This document shows, in pieces, positions 26,858 through 35,348 of a stretch of DNA of 64,000 nucleotides. The notes beneath the pieces were generated by a model. The model saw only the letters and a list, made by a program, of their open reading frames with translations. It was not told the DNA's origin and made no database searches. A program made the position numbers and the translations under genes. Source of the stretch: Deferribacterales bacterium Deferri_01 (GTDB taxonomy: Bacteria > Chrysiogenota > Deferribacteres > Deferribacterales > Geovibrionaceae); NCBI GenBank assembly GCA_001603805.1, contig LUZY01000002.1:1-64000 (forward strand), given 5' to 3'. Every line of letters starts with the position of its first letter. Within the stretch, counting starts at the first letter, position 1.

Positions 26858-27193
26858 TTACGGCACCCTGAAATCAGCATCATCATGACACACTAAGCAG
26901 AAGCTGCTTGATTCATCATGCATAGAATGACAGTCTGCGCATTCTATATCATCAAGATATGGTTCATGAGGCTGGTGAGGGTTGTATCTTCCATATTTTT
27001 CAGTTGATAATGCGAGCTTATTAAACCCGCCGTGACACCCTGTACAAACTTCCATCGATGGTTTCGAATACAACTCATCAGTGTGGCATACTTTGCAATC
27101 TATATTAAATAAGCCATGCTTGCTAATCTCAGGCTCAGAGGCAAACAAGGCGAAGGCAACAAAAATAATCCATAAAAAAAACATCGGCTTCAT
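26858..27193 (-). CDS. Small periplasmic tetraheme cytochrome c (module 1)
   Basis: A signal peptide (MKPMFFLWIIFVAFALFAS) precedes 92 residues with four haem sites, CKVCH, CTGCH, CADCH and CLVCH, and extra His for bis-His ligation (NPHQPHEPY). This is the fold of the cytochrome domain of flavocytochrome c3 and of small tetraheme cytochromes, which carry electrons across the periplasm to soluble reductases. It lies 47 bases after the Tat-exported split-barrel flavoprotein on the same strand. The near copy at 30608-30934 ends with the same KVP/RVP tail. Confidence 0.92.
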   Translation of the reverse strand: MKPMFFLWIIFVAFALFASEPEISKHGLFNIDCKVCHTDELYSKPSMEVCTGCHGGFNKLALSTEKYGRYNPHQPHEPYLDDIECADCHSMHDESSSFCLVCHDDADFRVP

Positions 27194-27240
27194 AATAATT
27201 CTCCAAAAAAGCCTGCAGGCAATGCTGCAGGCGAAGTAAA

Positions 27241-27903
27241 TCAGCGTCCTGTAGTAGTATTGCCGTACTGGTCGATAACAAGCTCGGTATCCGGTTTGTT
27301 AGCTTTTCCGGTTATCTGCTTCACATTAATTTCATAGAAATCGATCACTTTATTGAATTTGCCATAATATTTTTCAAGCCCGTCAACCACTTCAGGGAAA
27401 TATTTAGGCACAAAATGTTTTGTCATTATTTCTTTCTTAAAGTCCCCTGTTACCACCTTGACATCTCCATAGGCTATAGCACTTGAGAAGTACCAGTCAA
27501 AGTCAAAAGGCTCTTTCAGATGTAGCGGCTGTGCATTTTCGACAACAGTGAAAGATACTTTGGGATTTGTCTTCATATTATCGATTTTCAGACCTGTTTT
27601 CGGAGTGTGGAAATAGATGTTTTTGTCATATACCACAAATGATATAGGCACAACATGCGGCTGACCTCCTTCACCCGAAGTACCCAAAAAGCCGTATCTG
27701 CATGATTTCATAACAGTCCATGTTTCATCTTCACTTAAGGCACGTTCTTTTCGTCTCATATTGCGGAACTCACCATGCCCTCCTCCCTGTCCGAAAACAG
27801 CTTCCGGCATAATTGCTCCCGTTACAGCAACAAAACTGCCCGCAGCTATCAGTTTGCCAAAGTCACGCCTGTTCATCTGAGTATCCTTTTCATTTTTGCT
27901 CAT
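27241..27903 (-). CDS. Tat-exported Nim-like split-barrel flavoprotein (module 1)
   Basis: The 220-residue protein has a Tat signal (MNRRDFGKLIAAG) and then a pyridoxamine-phosphate-oxidase-like FMN-binding barrel of the Nim branch: RNMRRKERALSEDETW, RYGFLGTSGEGGQPHVVPISFV, IYFHTPKTGLKIDNMKTNPKVSFTV. Nim proteins are usually cytosolic nitroimidazole reductases, so export is unusual. Tat transport fits a cofactor loaded before export. Ribosome site GGAGGAACAAT. The tetraheme gene follows and a MocR gene precedes. The likely role is a periplasmic reductase fed by the cytochrome; the substrate is unknown (inference). Confidence 0.88.
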   Translation of the reverse strand: MSKNEKDTQMNRRDFGKLIAAGSFVAVTGAIMPEAVFGQGGGHGEFRNMRRKERALSEDETWTVMKSCRYGFLGTSGEGGQPHVVPISFVVYDKNIYFHTPKTGLKIDNMKTNPKVSFTVVENAQPLHLKEPFDFDWYFSSAIAYGDVKVVTGDFKKEIMTKHFVPKYFPEVVDGLEKYYGKFNKVIDFYEINVKQITGKANKPDTELVIDQYGNTTTGR

Positions 27904-28026
27904 ATTGTTCCTCCTGTTCTACGCAGTGGTTAAGTGTATTTGAACGGAAGAAAACAGAAAAGATACAGCAGCAGACTATTTTAACAGGTCAGAGATGACA
28001 GAGCTGAAATAAAAAAGCGGGTCGGT

Positions 28027-29391
28027 TCAGAACCATGCTTCGCTTAATAATTTGATACCAGGAAAGACATCGGCTTCTCTTACCGCATTAAATCCAAGTA
28101 ATATACTGTTCAGGGGAGCTTTATCTTTATTCAGCCAAAAAGGCATTGTGGAATAAACTTTTACGCCTTTTTGCAAAGCAAGAGATATCAGTTCATCCTG
28201 CTCCCGTGTTCCACTCACAGTTACAACTACATGAGTTCCGCCTTCAGAGCCGGAAACAGACACCTTCTCTCCCATATATTGTTTGACGGCGTTCAAAATT
28301 GCATTGCGCTTACGCCGATTATCTGAATAGATTTTATTAACACGTCTCTCCCAGTAGCCTTCTGCCATATAGAGGGTAATAATTCTCTGCTGAAGCCACG
28401 AGACCATACAGTAGTAATAATGGAAAAGCCTATGATATTTTTGAAGAAGCTTTTTTGGAAGCACAAAATAACTGAGCCGCAGCGCCGGTGAAAATACTTT
28501 TGAAAAAGTTCCCAGATAAATAACACGGTCATATGTATCAATAGACTGCAAAGGCTGGACAGTTTTCAAATCATATAAAAACTCATGGTCATAGTCGTCT
28601 TCGATAATATAAGAATCAGCATTTTCCGCCCACTCTAAAAGTTGTTTTCTTCTGCTGTATGGCATTACAGCTCCGGTAGGCATCTGGTGTGACGGAGTCG
28701 TAAAAACCAGCCCCGCATCATCCCGAAGAGAATCAAGGTCTATTCCATCTTTTTCAACAGGAACAGGAAGTATTTCGTATCCGTTATTAATGAACGTGTC
28801 ACGAATATTATAGTATCCGGGTTCCTCCATTGCGACAACACGTTTGTCTGACAGTTTCACAATTATATCAAGGGAATACTGGATGCCGCACGTGATAACG
28901 ATTTGGTCGGGATCACAGAGCATGCCTCTTGAAAGGCGCAGATAAGCAGCTATTTCTTTCCTCAGTTCCGGTTCGCCCTGTTTATCGCCGTAATGGCTGG
29001 CTTTATCAATATCTTCTGATAAAAGAGCCTTATTGGTAAGCCGGCGCCACAATGAGAGAGGGAAACTCTCGCTGCTTAAATCTGAATATGAAAAATCATA
29101 CAATATCCTGCTGTTCTGAGCTTTTGAGCATCTTGAGCTTTTCTCTCCGCACCCTGAAATAAGGGTGTCAATATTCAGCACTATATGACCGTATGAGGGT
29201 ATGTTCTCAATATAACCTTCAGAAATGAGAAGGGCATAGGTACTTTCGACAGTTGTTTTTGACACACCCAGATCTTTTGCAAGCTGCCTTACAGAAGGCA
29301 GACGCTCATTGGTGCGGTAGCGTCCACGTTTTATCTCTCTCACAAAGTCTTCATAAATTTGTTCATATATAGGTTTTTTATTCATATCCAA
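28027..29391 (-). CDS. MocR/PdxR-type regulator (GntR + aminotransferase fold), module 1
   Basis: The 454-residue protein has an N-terminal GntR winged helix (KPIYEQIYEDFVREIKRGRY, LPSVRQLAKDLGVSKTTVESTY) and a C-terminal type I aminotransferase domain with the PLP-binding Lys in LGTFSKVFSPALRLSYF. Such proteins use PLP as an effector sensor, not as an enzyme. It sits 124 bases upstream of the Nim-like gene on the same strand and is divergent from the SDR, so it may control both. A second MocR protein is tied to module 2. Confidence 0.92.
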   Translation of the reverse strand: MDMNKKPIYEQIYEDFVREIKRGRYRTNERLPSVRQLAKDLGVSKTTVESTYALLISEGYIENIPSYGHIVLNIDTLISGCGEKSSRCSKAQNSRILYDFSYSDLSSESFPLSLWRRLTNKALLSEDIDKASHYGDKQGEPELRKEIAAYLRLSRGMLCDPDQIVITCGIQYSLDIIVKLSDKRVVAMEEPGYYNIRDTFINNGYEILPVPVEKDGIDLDSLRDDAGLVFTTPSHQMPTGAVMPYSRRKQLLEWAENADSYIIEDDYDHEFLYDLKTVQPLQSIDTYDRVIYLGTFSKVFSPALRLSYFVLPKKLLQKYHRLFHYYYCMVSWLQQRIITLYMAEGYWERRVNKIYSDNRRKRNAILNAVKQYMGEKVSVSGSEGGTHVVVTVSGTREQDELISLALQKGVKVYSTMPFWLNKDKAPLNSILLGFNAVREADVFPGIKLLSEAWF

Positions 29392-29431
29392 TCAACATTA
29401 TCTTATACCACATTACGCAGGCTATGAAAAT

Positions 29432-29461
29432 GGTCACAAACCAGAAAATAAAACGGGTCAC
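29432..29461. promoter_or_regulatory. GGTCAC direct repeats between MocR and SDR
   Basis: GGTCAC occurs at 29432-29437 and 29456-29461, each followed by a short ACC element (AAACCA and TACCGG), 24 bases apart. Paired direct repeats in a divergent intergenic region are the usual MocR operator style. Confidence 0.4.
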
Positions 29462-29575
29462 TACCGGATGGTTCAATACATTCTTTTACAATTCCGTCTT
29501 TGACACTCTCCCGTATACTTATAATATTACATAGAGTGTTGATATTCGATACATACAACAATCAAGGGGTGCAAT

Positions 29576-30289
29576 ATGGATTTTACCAGTCAGGTTGTTA
29601 TGGTTACAGGAGCAAACGGCGGCATAGGAAGCGCAATTGTGAATGAGCTGCTTAAAACAAAGGCAAGTAAGATATATGCTTGCGCCAGAAACACAGACTC
29701 ACTCAAGGGGATGTTTTCAGATTCCCGTGTTCAGCCCGTTGAACTGGATATTACAAAACAGGAAAATGTCAAATCCGCTGCTGCAAAGTGCAGTGATGTA
29801 ACAGTTTTGATAAATAACGCAGGGGTTGCCATGGGCGGCCTTCTTGGTAGTCAGGAAAAAGCCCGGATTGAAATAGAAGTTAACTATTTCGGCACACATT
29901 CTATGTGTACTTTTTTTGCACCTGTTCTCAAGAATAACGGCGGCGGGTGCATTGTTAATATAGCATCTCTTCTCAGCTTCGTGAATATGCCTTCAATAGG
30001 CACATACAGTGCTACTAAAGCGGCAGTGCATTCTCTCACTCAGGGACTAAGAGGCATATTGACAGCGCAGGGAACAAAAATTATCGGAGTTTACCCCGGT
30101 CCGGTCGAAACAAGAGCGACAAAAGGGCTCCAAATGCCTATGGCAAAACCAGATGATGTTGCTGCTGAAATTGTTATAGGAATCATTGAAGAACGTGAAG
30201 AAATATTTCCGGATAAAATGTCAAAAGAAGTGATGCAGGGTCTTGCTGTCGATCCGAAAGCTGTTGAACGTCAGCTTGGATCCTGCTGA
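29576..30289 (+). CDS. Short-chain dehydrogenase/reductase
   Basis: The classical SDR protein of 237 residues has the nucleotide-binding loop TGANGGIGSAI, the NNAG motif (LINNAGVAMGG), and Ser-Tyr-Lys catalysis (IASLLSF, then YSATKAA). The cytosolic substrate is unknown. It is divergent from the MocR gene and lies between the two flavoprotein-cytochrome modules. GGGGTGCAAT precedes the ATG. Confidence 0.9.
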   Translation: MDFTSQVVMVTGANGGIGSAIVNELLKTKASKIYACARNTDSLKGMFSDSRVQPVELDITKQENVKSAAAKCSDVTVLINNAGVAMGGLLGSQEKARIEIEVNYFGTHSMCTFFAPVLKNNGGGCIVNIASLLSFVNMPSIGTYSATKAAVHSLTQGLRGILTAQGTKIIGVYPGPVETRATKGLQMPMAKPDDVAAEIVIGIIEEREEIFPDKMSKEVMQGLAVDPKAVERQLGSC

Positions 30290-30311
30290 TACTCCCGTAA
30301 GTTTTTACTTC

Positions 30312-30342
30312 CTCACTCCCTGCCGATAAGGCAGGGAGTGAG
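30312..30342 (+). terminator. 13-bp hairpin after the SDR gene
   Basis: CTCACTCCCTGCC and GGCAGGGAGTGAG pair perfectly around the loop GATAA. There is no clean U-tract, so it may act with the second hairpin at 30434-30472. Confidence 0.6.
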
Positions 30343-30433
30343 AACAAAACCTTTTACTGGAATACAGCCATATATAAAAACATAAGTTAAACTCTCTCAA
30401 ACCTGTAAAAACTTTTATCCCCACCATAAGATA

Positions 30434-30472
30434 GCAAAACCGGACAAGCGTACGCCGCCTGTCCGGTTTTGC
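30434..30472. terminator. Bidirectional terminator
   Basis: GCAAAACCGGACA (30434-30446) pairs perfectly with TGTCCGGTTTTGC (30460-30472). It separates the SDR from the convergent module 2. Confidence 0.75.
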
Positions 30473-30516
30473 CTTTTCATCAGGAACTGTTCAACTTTGC
30501 AGTTTTGGAGGAAGTC

Positions 30517-30594
30517 TTATAAGCCGCCGTAAATAACATAATACATAAAACCTGAAATAATCAGGCTGATACTGAAACCTATTTTAAAAAACAT
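30517..30594 (-). CDS. 25-residue membrane peptide after the module 2 cytochrome
   Basis: A short frame begins ATG 30594, 13 bases after the tetraheme stop, behind a strong ribosome site (GAAAGGAGATCTG), and ends at TAA 30517. The peptide (MFFKIGFSISLII, then SGFMYYVIYGGL) is one hydrophobic helix with a single Lys near the N-terminus. It resembles the small single-span subunits that accompany respiratory complexes. It has no counterpart in module 1. Confidence 0.6.
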   Translation of the reverse strand: MFFKIGFSISLIISGFMYYVIYGGL

Positions 30595-30607
30595 TCAGAT
30601 CTCCTTT

Positions 30608-30934
30608 CTACGGAACTTTCAGACCCGTATCATGGCATGTATCACAGTAGTTTACAGATTCTTTATGGTTTGCATGGCAGTTTGTGCAGGATATTTCATT
30701 ATACGGCTCATGGGGAGCATGCGGGTTAAATTCATGCATATCCGTGAGTTCCGCTACATCTGCAAAACCGCCGTGGCAGTCTTCGCAGGCTTCAGCCGGA
30801 GCAGGATTTTCCACTCCTGCAGTATGGCATACAGCACAGTCCATACCGCCGTGCTTGTTAACTTCCGGAGTTTGCACCGCTGCAAAAACCGCTGTGACAG
30901 CACCAAGCAGTATAACCGAAATTATTTTATACAT
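30608..30934 (-). CDS. Small periplasmic tetraheme cytochrome c (module 2)
   Basis: A signal peptide (MYKIISVILLGAVTAVFA) is followed by about 90 residues with CAVCH, CEDCH, CTNCH and CDTCH. It aligns throughout with the module 1 cytochrome (TPEVNKHG versus EPEISKHG; NPHAPHEPY versus NPHQPHEPY; same LKVP tail). It lies 73 bases downstream of the Tat-exported flavoprotein and is followed by the 25-residue membrane peptide. Confidence 0.92.
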   Translation of the reverse strand: MYKIISVILLGAVTAVFAAVQTPEVNKHGGMDCAVCHTAGVENPAPAEACEDCHGGFADVAELTDMHEFNPHAPHEPYNEISCTNCHANHKESVNYCDTCHDTGLKVP

Positions 30935-31007
30935 TACATTTCCTTATCAACTCATTCTGCGGGCAATCAAGTGCCCGCAGAATGCTGATCCACCTGTTTT
31001 GTACCGC

Positions 31008-31628
31008 TTAGTAGTGCTTTTCGCCTCTTTCTTTGCCTGTCATATGGTCTATCTTTATGCAGTAAGCGTTCATAGCTTTGTTAAGCTTTTTGTAATAACC
31101 TTCAATATCTTCTGTAAAAGTGGGAAGATACTTTGTACTTATCGCAGTCATTACAGCTTTCTTTTCATCAGGGTCTTCCACAAGGCTCACACGCCCGAAA
31201 ACCATAACGCTTTTGAAAAGTGTGCCCAGAGTGTTTTTATAAGTACTGGGGATTGCGTAGTTAACAATTGTGAAACATACGTCCGGATTTTCTGTAAAAT
31301 TTATCATTTTTTCTCCCGGAACCTTCGAAGTATGGATATAAATATTTCCATCCTTAAAAACATATGAAATGGGAGTTCCGACAGGAAAACCTTCTTTGTT
31401 TACTGTAGACAGAATCCCGAACCTGCCGTCATGCAGTGCGGCAATAGTGTCTCTCTCATTCATGGCCTCTGCCGTGTTCCTTAAAGGACGGAACTCACGC
31501 TTTTTTTCCTGTGCTGCAAAAAGAGTGGATGGAGAAACCGCACCGGCTGCAGCTATAACACCGGCGCCTGCCAATATCTTTCCGAATTTGCGTCTTGTTA
31601 CGCCTTGACTGAGCTTTTCATCTTTCAT
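31008..31628 (-). CDS. Tat-exported Nim-like split-barrel flavoprotein (module 2)
   Basis: This 206-residue paralogue of 27241-27903 has a Tat signal (VTRRKFGKILAGAGV) and the same core: FRPLRNTAEAMNERDT, RFGILSTVNKEGFPVGTPISYV, IYIHTSKVPGEKMINFTENPDVCFTI. It is shorter at the C-terminus. The sequences have diverged enough that the two may reduce different substrates. It is divergent from the second MocR gene and adjacent to its own tetraheme cytochrome, so the whole module was duplicated and kept. Confidence 0.88.
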   Translation of the reverse strand: MKDEKLSQGVTRRKFGKILAGAGVIAAAGAVSPSTLFAAQEKKREFRPLRNTAEAMNERDTIAALHDGRFGILSTVNKEGFPVGTPISYVFKDGNIYIHTSKVPGEKMINFTENPDVCFTIVNYAIPSTYKNTLGTLFKSVMVFGRVSLVEDPDEKKAVMTAISTKYLPTFTEDIEGYYKKLNKAMNAYCIKIDHMTGKERGEKHY

Positions 31629-31853
31629 ATATAGCCTCCTTATGTAAGATAAGGATATTTAGACCAAACAAAGCTAACACGAAAGATGCAGATCGATTTT
31701 ATTTTAGATATGCAGACCAGCAATGGACAGAAATAAAAGCTTTTATACAAATAGCTTATAATTAAATAACACAAAAGAATATCAGGACTTACATGTTGCC
31801 TGAAGCCGAATATCTGCTATTATAATACTGATTTTATTTACGGGATGACCGCC

Positions 31854-33224
31854 ATGCTCTACATTGATGAAAACTCTCAAAAACCGCTCTATGAGCAGGT
31901 TTACGAATATTTTGTATCCGGTATCACCTGCGGGGAATACAGAAAGGGCGATAAGCTGCCGTCAACACGCTCCCTCGCCAGAAGCCTGAATCTTTCCGTA
32001 ACCACTGTCACAAAAGCATATGATAATTTGTGCATGGAGGGATACGCTGTTTCCGTACCCAAAAGCGGCTATATTGTCCATAATCCGCCTTACAAATCCG
32101 AAAGGAGCGCACGCAAAAGACTTGCGCCGCAAGCTGAAACAAAGATTTTTAATTTTGATTTCAGTGACTTTGATTCAGGAAGTTTTCCTTTATCAGTGTG
32201 GAGACGTTTATCCAATAAGGCTCTTCTTTCTGCCGACATCGAAAAGATTGACTATTACGGTGACAAGCAGGGGGAGTATGAATTCAGGGAAGAGATAGCC
32301 AAACATCTGAGATTCTCCAGAGGTTTGTCATGCAACCCTGAACAAATAATTATTTCAAACAGCACCTCAGCTATCTTGGACACGGTTGCTACTCTGATGC
32401 CGGACAACCGGACATCGATTGCATTTGAAGACCCGGGCTTTGAGTTAAACAGACGTGCGTTCATTAATAACAGGTTCAGAGTCATCCCGATTCCAGTTGA
32501 AGCGGACGGAATAGATACCGAAGCGGTAAAAAAATCTGCCGCAGGACTTGTATTCACAACTCCCTCACACCAGATGCCCATGGGTGCTGTACTCTCATAT
32601 GAAAAACGGGTAGAGCTGACCGAATGGGCCGAGAAAAACGACTCATACATAATAGAAAATGACTATGACTATGAGTTCAGATATGACATCAAACCCCTTC
32701 CGGCGATGTATTCCATGAACAGAAGCCGCGTCATATATTCCGGTACTTTCTCCAAAATAGTGTCACCGGCTTTACGCATATCATATTTTGTTCTTCCTGA
32801 ACCGCTTCTGGAAAGATACAGAGAAATGTATAATAATTATCATTGTGCAATCCCCTGGATTCAGCAGAAAACCATTACTTTCTACATGCAGGAAGGTTAC
32901 ATGACCAGACGCATGAACAGCCTTCAAACCATTAACCGCAAAAAAAGAAACACTCTTATATGCGCTGTCAGAGAAATACTGGGAGACAGGGTAAAAATAA
33001 GCGGAGAAAGCGCAGGGACTCATATTTTACTGTCGGTAAAGCAGCCGGGAGGGGCTCTTGTACAGCAAGCCATTGAAAATAATGTCAAAGTTTACTCTCT
33101 TTTACCCCATTGGTATGATAAAATTCGACACGATCCGAGTCAGGTTATAGTCGGATTTAATTCAATCAGGGAAAAAGACATAGAAGAAGGTGTAAGATGT
33201 CTTGAAAAAGCCTGGTTTGAATAA
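31854..33224 (+). CDS. MocR/PdxR-type regulator (GntR + aminotransferase fold), module 2
   Basis: The protein has an N-terminal GntR domain (KPLYEQVYEYFVSGITCGEYRKGDKLPSTRSLARSLNLSVTT) and a PLP-binding aminotransferase-like domain with Lys in YSGTFSKIVSPALRISYF. It is clearly related to the regulator at 28027-29391. Start at 31854 (MLYIDEN) chosen; ATG 31845 is nine bases earlier. It is divergent from the Nim-like gene, and the 225-base gap holds two AGACCA motifs (31661 and 31714). A GFA-family gene follows by 22 bases. Confidence 0.9.
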   Translation: MLYIDENSQKPLYEQVYEYFVSGITCGEYRKGDKLPSTRSLARSLNLSVTTVTKAYDNLCMEGYAVSVPKSGYIVHNPPYKSERSARKRLAPQAETKIFNFDFSDFDSGSFPLSVWRRLSNKALLSADIEKIDYYGDKQGEYEFREEIAKHLRFSRGLSCNPEQIIISNSTSAILDTVATLMPDNRTSIAFEDPGFELNRRAFINNRFRVIPIPVEADGIDTEAVKKSAAGLVFTTPSHQMPMGAVLSYEKRVELTEWAEKNDSYIIENDYDYEFRYDIKPLPAMYSMNRSRVIYSGTFSKIVSPALRISYFVLPEPLLERYREMYNNYHCAIPWIQQKTITFYMQEGYMTRRMNSLQTINRKKRNTLICAVREILGDRVKISGESAGTHILLSVKQPGGALVQQAIENNVKVYSLLPHWYDKIRHDPSQVIVGFNSIREKDIEEGVRCLEKAWFE

Positions 33225-33246
33225 TTTTAAAAAATAAGGAGATACC

Positions 33247-33654
33247 ATGCCTAAGCATTCCGGTTCATGTCTTTGCGGCAAAATAACTTTTGAAGTCGAA
33301 GGTGATTTTGAAAACTTTTTTCTATGCCACTGTGAATACTGCCGTAAAGACACAGGCTCTGCACATGCGGCAAACCTGTTTTCATCCACAGCGAAGCTTA
33401 CATGGCTTTCCGGAGAAAAAGATGTGAGAACTTTTGATTATGACGGACACATTAAAAGCTTCTGTCCGGAATGCGGTTCTGCATTGCCAAATATCCAGAT
33501 GAACGGCAAGTTGGTTGTTGTCCCGGCGGGAAGCCTTGACACCGACGTGAATATAAAGCCCCAGGGGCATATATATTTGTCTCACAGAGCAAACTGGGAT
33601 AACAAACTGGAAGAAATAACCGGATTTGAAGAACTGCCTGAAATCAGGAAGTAA
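33247..33654 (+). CDS. GFA-family zinc protein (S-(hydroxymethyl)glutathione synthase-like)
   Basis: The 135-residue protein has the Zn-binding Cys pattern of the GFA/CENP-V family (SGSCLCGKITFEV, FLCHCEYCRKDTGSAH, FCPECGSALP). Members bind thiol adducts or small aldehyde adducts; the substrate here is unknown. AAAAATAAGGAGATACC precedes the ATG. It is probably in an operon with the MocR gene. Confidence 0.88.
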   Translation: MPKHSGSCLCGKITFEVEGDFENFFLCHCEYCRKDTGSAHAANLFSSTAKLTWLSGEKDVRTFDYDGHIKSFCPECGSALPNIQMNGKLVVVPAGSLDTDVNIKPQGHIYLSHRANWDNKLEEITGFEELPEIRK

Positions 33655-33661
33655 TAAACCC

Positions 33662-34447
33662 CTAGCGCAGAGCAAAGCTTACAGAAAGAACAACGTACAC
33701 AGTTTCAGACGGAGAAGGCAGAGGCGAGGCATCCAGAACTGCCTGTCTGGCTGCTTCATCAAGGAGTTTAAAACCACTTGATGAATGTATGCTGGCATCG
33801 TCCACCTTCCCGTCTGTGTGTATGCGAAACTTAACTGCGGATGTACCCCTCATACCCATACGTCTGGCTACTGTCGGATATTCCAGACTGTCATGAATTT
33901 TTCTGCGTATCCCTGCGAGGTTAATCTGCATATAAGCTTCAGCTATATTTCCGCTGCCTATCCCCTTCCCTTTTCCACTTCCCGTTCCGGCTGTTTCTGT
34001 TCCGGATTCCTCTGCGGCGGCGTCCTCTTCCTTGCCCACATAGCCTGAACCGTCATATTCCGGCAGTTCAGGATTAACAGGTACATTCACAGGGGCGTAT
34101 TCCTTATCACCAAAATCACTCACATACTTAGGTTCACTCTCCTGAACAGGTTCAGGCACAGGAGGCAGAGAAACAGGTTTTGCAACAGGTTTAGGCTTGG
34201 GCTTCGGCTTGCTAATTGGCTTAGGCTTAACAACAGGTTTTGGTTTAACAGGTTCAGGAGTCACCTCCGGTAAAGGAGCGGCGGCCGGTGCCGCCTCTTC
34301 AACAGCCTTTGCCACAGTAAATGCAGAAATATCAATTGTTTTAGGCACAGAAGAAACAGGAGTCATATTCATCTGACCCGCAAAAAGAAGACCAACGGCT
34401 GCTCCGTGCAGAAGAAGTGATACGAAAAATCCTTTTAAGTAGTTCAT
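33662..34447 (-). CDS. tonB: TonB energy-transducing protein
   Basis: This 261-residue protein has an N-terminal membrane anchor, a long Pro/Lys-rich spacer (PEPVKPKPVVKPKPISKPK repeats) and a C-terminal TonB domain (YPTVARRMGMRGTSAVKFRI ... LLDEAARQAV). It transmits proton-motive energy from ExbBD to outer-membrane receptors. No receptor gene lies in the window. It is the last gene of exbB-exbD-tonB. Confidence 0.93.
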   Translation of the reverse strand: MNYLKGFFVSLLLHGAAVGLLFAGQMNMTPVSSVPKTIDISAFTVAKAVEEAAPAAAPLPEVTPEPVKPKPVVKPKPISKPKPKPKPVAKPVSLPPVPEPVQESEPKYVSDFGDKEYAPVNVPVNPELPEYDGSGYVGKEEDAAAEESGTETAGTGSGKGKGIGSGNIAEAYMQINLAGIRRKIHDSLEYPTVARRMGMRGTSAVKFRIHTDGKVDDASIHSSSGFKLLDEAARQAVLDASPLPSPSETVYVVLSVSFALR

Positions 34448-34452
34448 AAGCT

Positions 34453-34824
34453 CTAACGTTCTGTCTGGATACTTACCTTTGTGAACCCGCTGTCTTTGAT
34501 AGCTTCAACAGCGGAAACAAAAGGCTGTATTGTAGCCTGCTTATCAGCGCTAATCAAAACAGGCGTGTTTTTATCTTTGAATGCAAGCATCTCCGGCAAA
34601 TCTTCAATGGGCACCTGCACACCGTTCAGATACAGGTTCCCTTCTTTAGTCATATCAATCTGGAGAGATTCTTTGATAGAAGGATTTTCGGCGTTCGCCT
34701 CAGGCAGATTCACAGGGATTATCCCTTTCACCATAAAGTTTGCCGTTACCAGCACTATGGTTATAAGCACAAGCATGATATCAACCAAGGGAATTACATT
34801 GATTTCTGAAAAGTTATCCTTCAT
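34453..34824 (-). CDS. exbD: ExbD proton-channel subunit
   Basis: This 123-residue protein has one N-terminal membrane helix with the essential Asp in INVIPLVDIMLVLITIVLV, and a periplasmic ExbD/TolR domain. It overlaps exbB by 11 bases and lies next to tonB, which makes ExbD more likely than TolR. Confidence 0.92.
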   Translation of the reverse strand: MKDNFSEINVIPLVDIMLVLITIVLVTANFMVKGIIPVNLPEANAENPSIKESLQIDMTKEGNLYLNGVQVPIEDLPEMLAFKDKNTPVLISADKQATIQPFVSAVEAIKDSGFTKVSIQTER

Positions 34825-35242
34825 TGTCTATATCCCATCTCATCAATATTTTGCGTGCTGTTCCGGAGAGAGTGTTGTAAAGCACCACAGCAACGATAGC
34901 CACCACCAGCCCCACCGCAGTCGCCTTCAGCGCCAGAGAGAGGCTGACCATTATTTTGCCGGTTTCTATATTATTTGTTACACCCACATTATAAAAAGTC
35001 AGCATTATGCCGAGAACTGTTCCCAAAAGACCGATATAAGGTGCATTGCTGGCAACAGTACCGATAAACGGAAGATTTTTCATAAGGACAAGTTCGAGTT
35101 CCTTGCGGGATTTATAAATCGAAGGATCTGTTTTACGGAAAAACAAAGCACGTTCCACGCCAAGCATTACAGCTATGAAACAAAGAAAAATAAGAAAACC
35201 AATGACCCCGTAGTCAATCAAATCTGCAAGCCAGCCCATCAT
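34814..35242 (-). CDS. exbB: ExbB proton-channel subunit
   Basis: This short 142-residue MotA/TolQ/ExbB-type protein has the conserved core NAPYIGLLGTVLGIMLTFYNV and ALKATAVGLVVAIVAVVLYN. It is shorter than E. coli ExbB, lacking an extended N-terminus, as in the compact Campylobacter-type group. AAGGAGAT precedes the two possible starts, ATG 35242 and 35239. Confidence 0.92.
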   Translation of the reverse strand: MMGWLADLIDYGVIGFLIFLCFIAVMLGVERALFFRKTDPSIYKSRKELELVLMKNLPFIGTVASNAPYIGLLGTVLGIMLTFYNVGVTNNIETGKIMVSLSLALKATAVGLVVAIVAVVLYNTLSGTARKILMRWDIDNEG

Positions 35243-35348
35243 ATCTCCTTATATATCTTACAGTCTGCGCAGATAGCGCTATATAGTTATATATATAACG
35301 ATTAAGCGGTAAGCTCAAGGTGAAAAATATGGCCGGCGATATATTCTT

